DNA of 34,178 nucleotides from assembly GCA_027317185.1 (NCBI GenBank), contig DAHVFB010000030.1:1-34178 (forward strand), written 5' to 3'. Below are positions 33,376 to 34,178 of the stretch, in pieces. Made by a program: the position numbers and the translations under genes. Below the pieces are notes generated by a model. The model saw only the letters and a program-made list of their open reading frames with translations. It did no database searches and had not been told where the DNA came from. The DNA is from Deltaproteobacteria bacterium. Its GTDB lineage: Bacteria; Desulfobacterota; Binatia; Binatales; Binataceae. Position 1 is the first letter of the stretch; the number at the start of each line of letters is the position of its first letter.

Positions 33376-34178
33376 ATGGCATTATTGGACGGAAAAGTTG
33401 CGATTGTAACCGGCGCGGGCCGCGGAATCGGCCGTGAAGAGGCGCTCCTGATGGCCAAGCATGGGGCCAAAGTGGTGGTTAACGATTTGGGGGGCCATTT
33501 CGATGGCACCGGGCAATCGCGCTCGCCAGCCGAAGAGGTGGTCAGGGAAATTCGCAACGGCGGCGGCGAAGCGGTGGCCAATTACGAAAGCGTATCCGAC
33601 TTCAAATCCGCCAAGCGGATTTTGGAGTGCGCGATCGACAATTTCGGCAAGCTCAACATTGTGGTGAACAACGCCGGTATTCTGCGCGATCGAATGATCT
33701 TCAATATGAGCGAGGAAGATTTCGACTCGGTGATCGCGGTGCATCTGAAAGGATCGTTCAATACCGCGCGCCATGCGTCCGCCTATTGGCGTGAGCAGCA
33801 TAAAAACGGCAACATGCTCAACGGACGCATCATCAATACGGCGTCGGATTCGGGACTACTCGGCAACGCCGGCCAATCGAACTACGGCGCGGCCAAGGCA
33901 GCGCTCGCCGCGATGGCGGTGATTATCGATCGCGAGCTGCATCGTTACGGGGTGACGGCAAACGCGGTGGCGCCGCTGGCGCGCACTCGAATGACAGTCG
34001 AGGCTACCCCGCAACTCGGCGCTTCGATGGGCGAAGCCAAGACCGGCGAGTTCGATCTGCATAGCCCCGCTCACGTCGCGCCGGTCGTATGCTGGCTGGC
34101 GAGCGATGACGCCAAGGACGTTCACGGCGAGGTGTTTCGCGCCGGTATGGGAGCGGTCTGGTTGATGAAGGGATGGCA
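33376..34178 (+). CDS. SDR of the multifunctional-enzyme/HSD17B4-like type (3' truncated)
   Basis: The frame is open to the end of the window (267 codons plus two bases), so the C-terminus is missing. It starts MALLDGKVAIVTGAGRGIGR, has a VVVNDLGG segment, VVNNAGILRDRMIFNMSEED, IINTASDSGLLGNAGQSNYG with AAK (Tyr and Lys of the active site) and VTANAVAPLARTRM. The GREEAL and NDLGG forms resemble the dehydrogenase domain of peroxisomal multifunctional enzyme 2 and related bacterial 3-hydroxyacyl-CoA dehydrogenases. The 110 bp before it carry AGAGGAA at 33361, 9 bp from the ATG. The substrate and the rest of the gene are outside this window. Confidence 0.84.
   Translation, partial: MALLDGKVAIVTGAGRGIGREEALLMAKHGAKVVVNDLGGHFDGTGQSRSPAEEVVREIRNGGGEAVANYESVSDFKSAKRILECAIDNFGKLNIVVNNAGILRDRMIFNMSEEDFDSVIAVHLKGSFNTARHASAYWREQHKNGNMLNGRIINTASDSGLLGNAGQSNYGAAKAALAAMAVIIDRELHRYGVTANAVAPLARTRMTVEATPQLGASMGEAKTGEFDLHSPAHVAPVVCWLASDDAKDVHGEVFRAGMGAVWLMKGW

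Overview
The window is GC-rich bacterial chromosome with dense genes, short gaps, ATGA-type overlaps and several TTG starts. The content suggests an aerobic soil or sediment bacterium that oxidises organic compounds. It has an AlkB/XylM-like membrane hydroxylase with its own iron-sulfur flavoreductase, an HpaB-type flavin monooxygenase, a lactate-oxidation (lutBCA) operon, several short-chain dehydrogenases and an acyl-CoA-dehydrogenase-type phosphotransferase. Together with a B12-dependent class II ribonucleotide reductase, this would fit a deltaproteobacterial, Binatota-like or related lineage. That placement is inference from gene content only. No rRNA, tRNA, CRISPR array, insertion sequence or prophage was seen.

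Layout. 1-1.7 kb: the 3' part of an XdhC-type gene and a MocA-type cytidylyltransferase, both for maturation of molybdenum hydroxylases. 1.76-3.17 kb: a tight trio of ECF sigma factor, zinc-finger membrane anti-sigma factor and CpxP/CnrX-like periplasmic sensor, followed directly by the remnant of an RHS gene. 3.5-5.3 kb: divergent DUF3108 and HEAT-repeat envelope proteins. 5.3-7.5 kb: the membrane hydroxylase and its reductase. 7.5-9.0 kb: a decayed DUF1501 tail and an acyltransferase of lower GC. 9.2-13.1 kb: dciA and nrdJ diverge from a 346-bp region holding palindromes, DnaA-box-like sites and a promoter; NrdJ carries an unusually long helical linker before its C-terminal cysteine arm.

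13.1-15.4 kb is the least ordinary part. Two tiny paralogous cysteine proteins with identical internal spacing flank a phospholipase-C-type phosphoesterase. A GC-rich structured stretch ending in a strong terminator lies between the first of them and the enzyme, and two copies of a dispersed repeat bracket the enzyme and the second small gene. 15.4-18.4 kb (minus strand): a zinc-ribbon/TPR membrane protein with a duplicated unknown C-terminal domain, followed by the HpaB-family monooxygenase.

18.7-20.1 kb: a phosphotransferase and a small coiled-coil protein. 20.1-25.0 kb (minus): the run queG-sirB1-lutB-lutC-lutA. 25.1-34.2 kb (plus): an A-type Fe-S carrier, FabG, an orphan LeuA regulatory domain, a DCC thiol protein, CysS, a CbbQ-type AAA ATPase without its CbbO partner, threonine aldolase, an SDR, an amino-acid permease and a final SDR cut by the window end.
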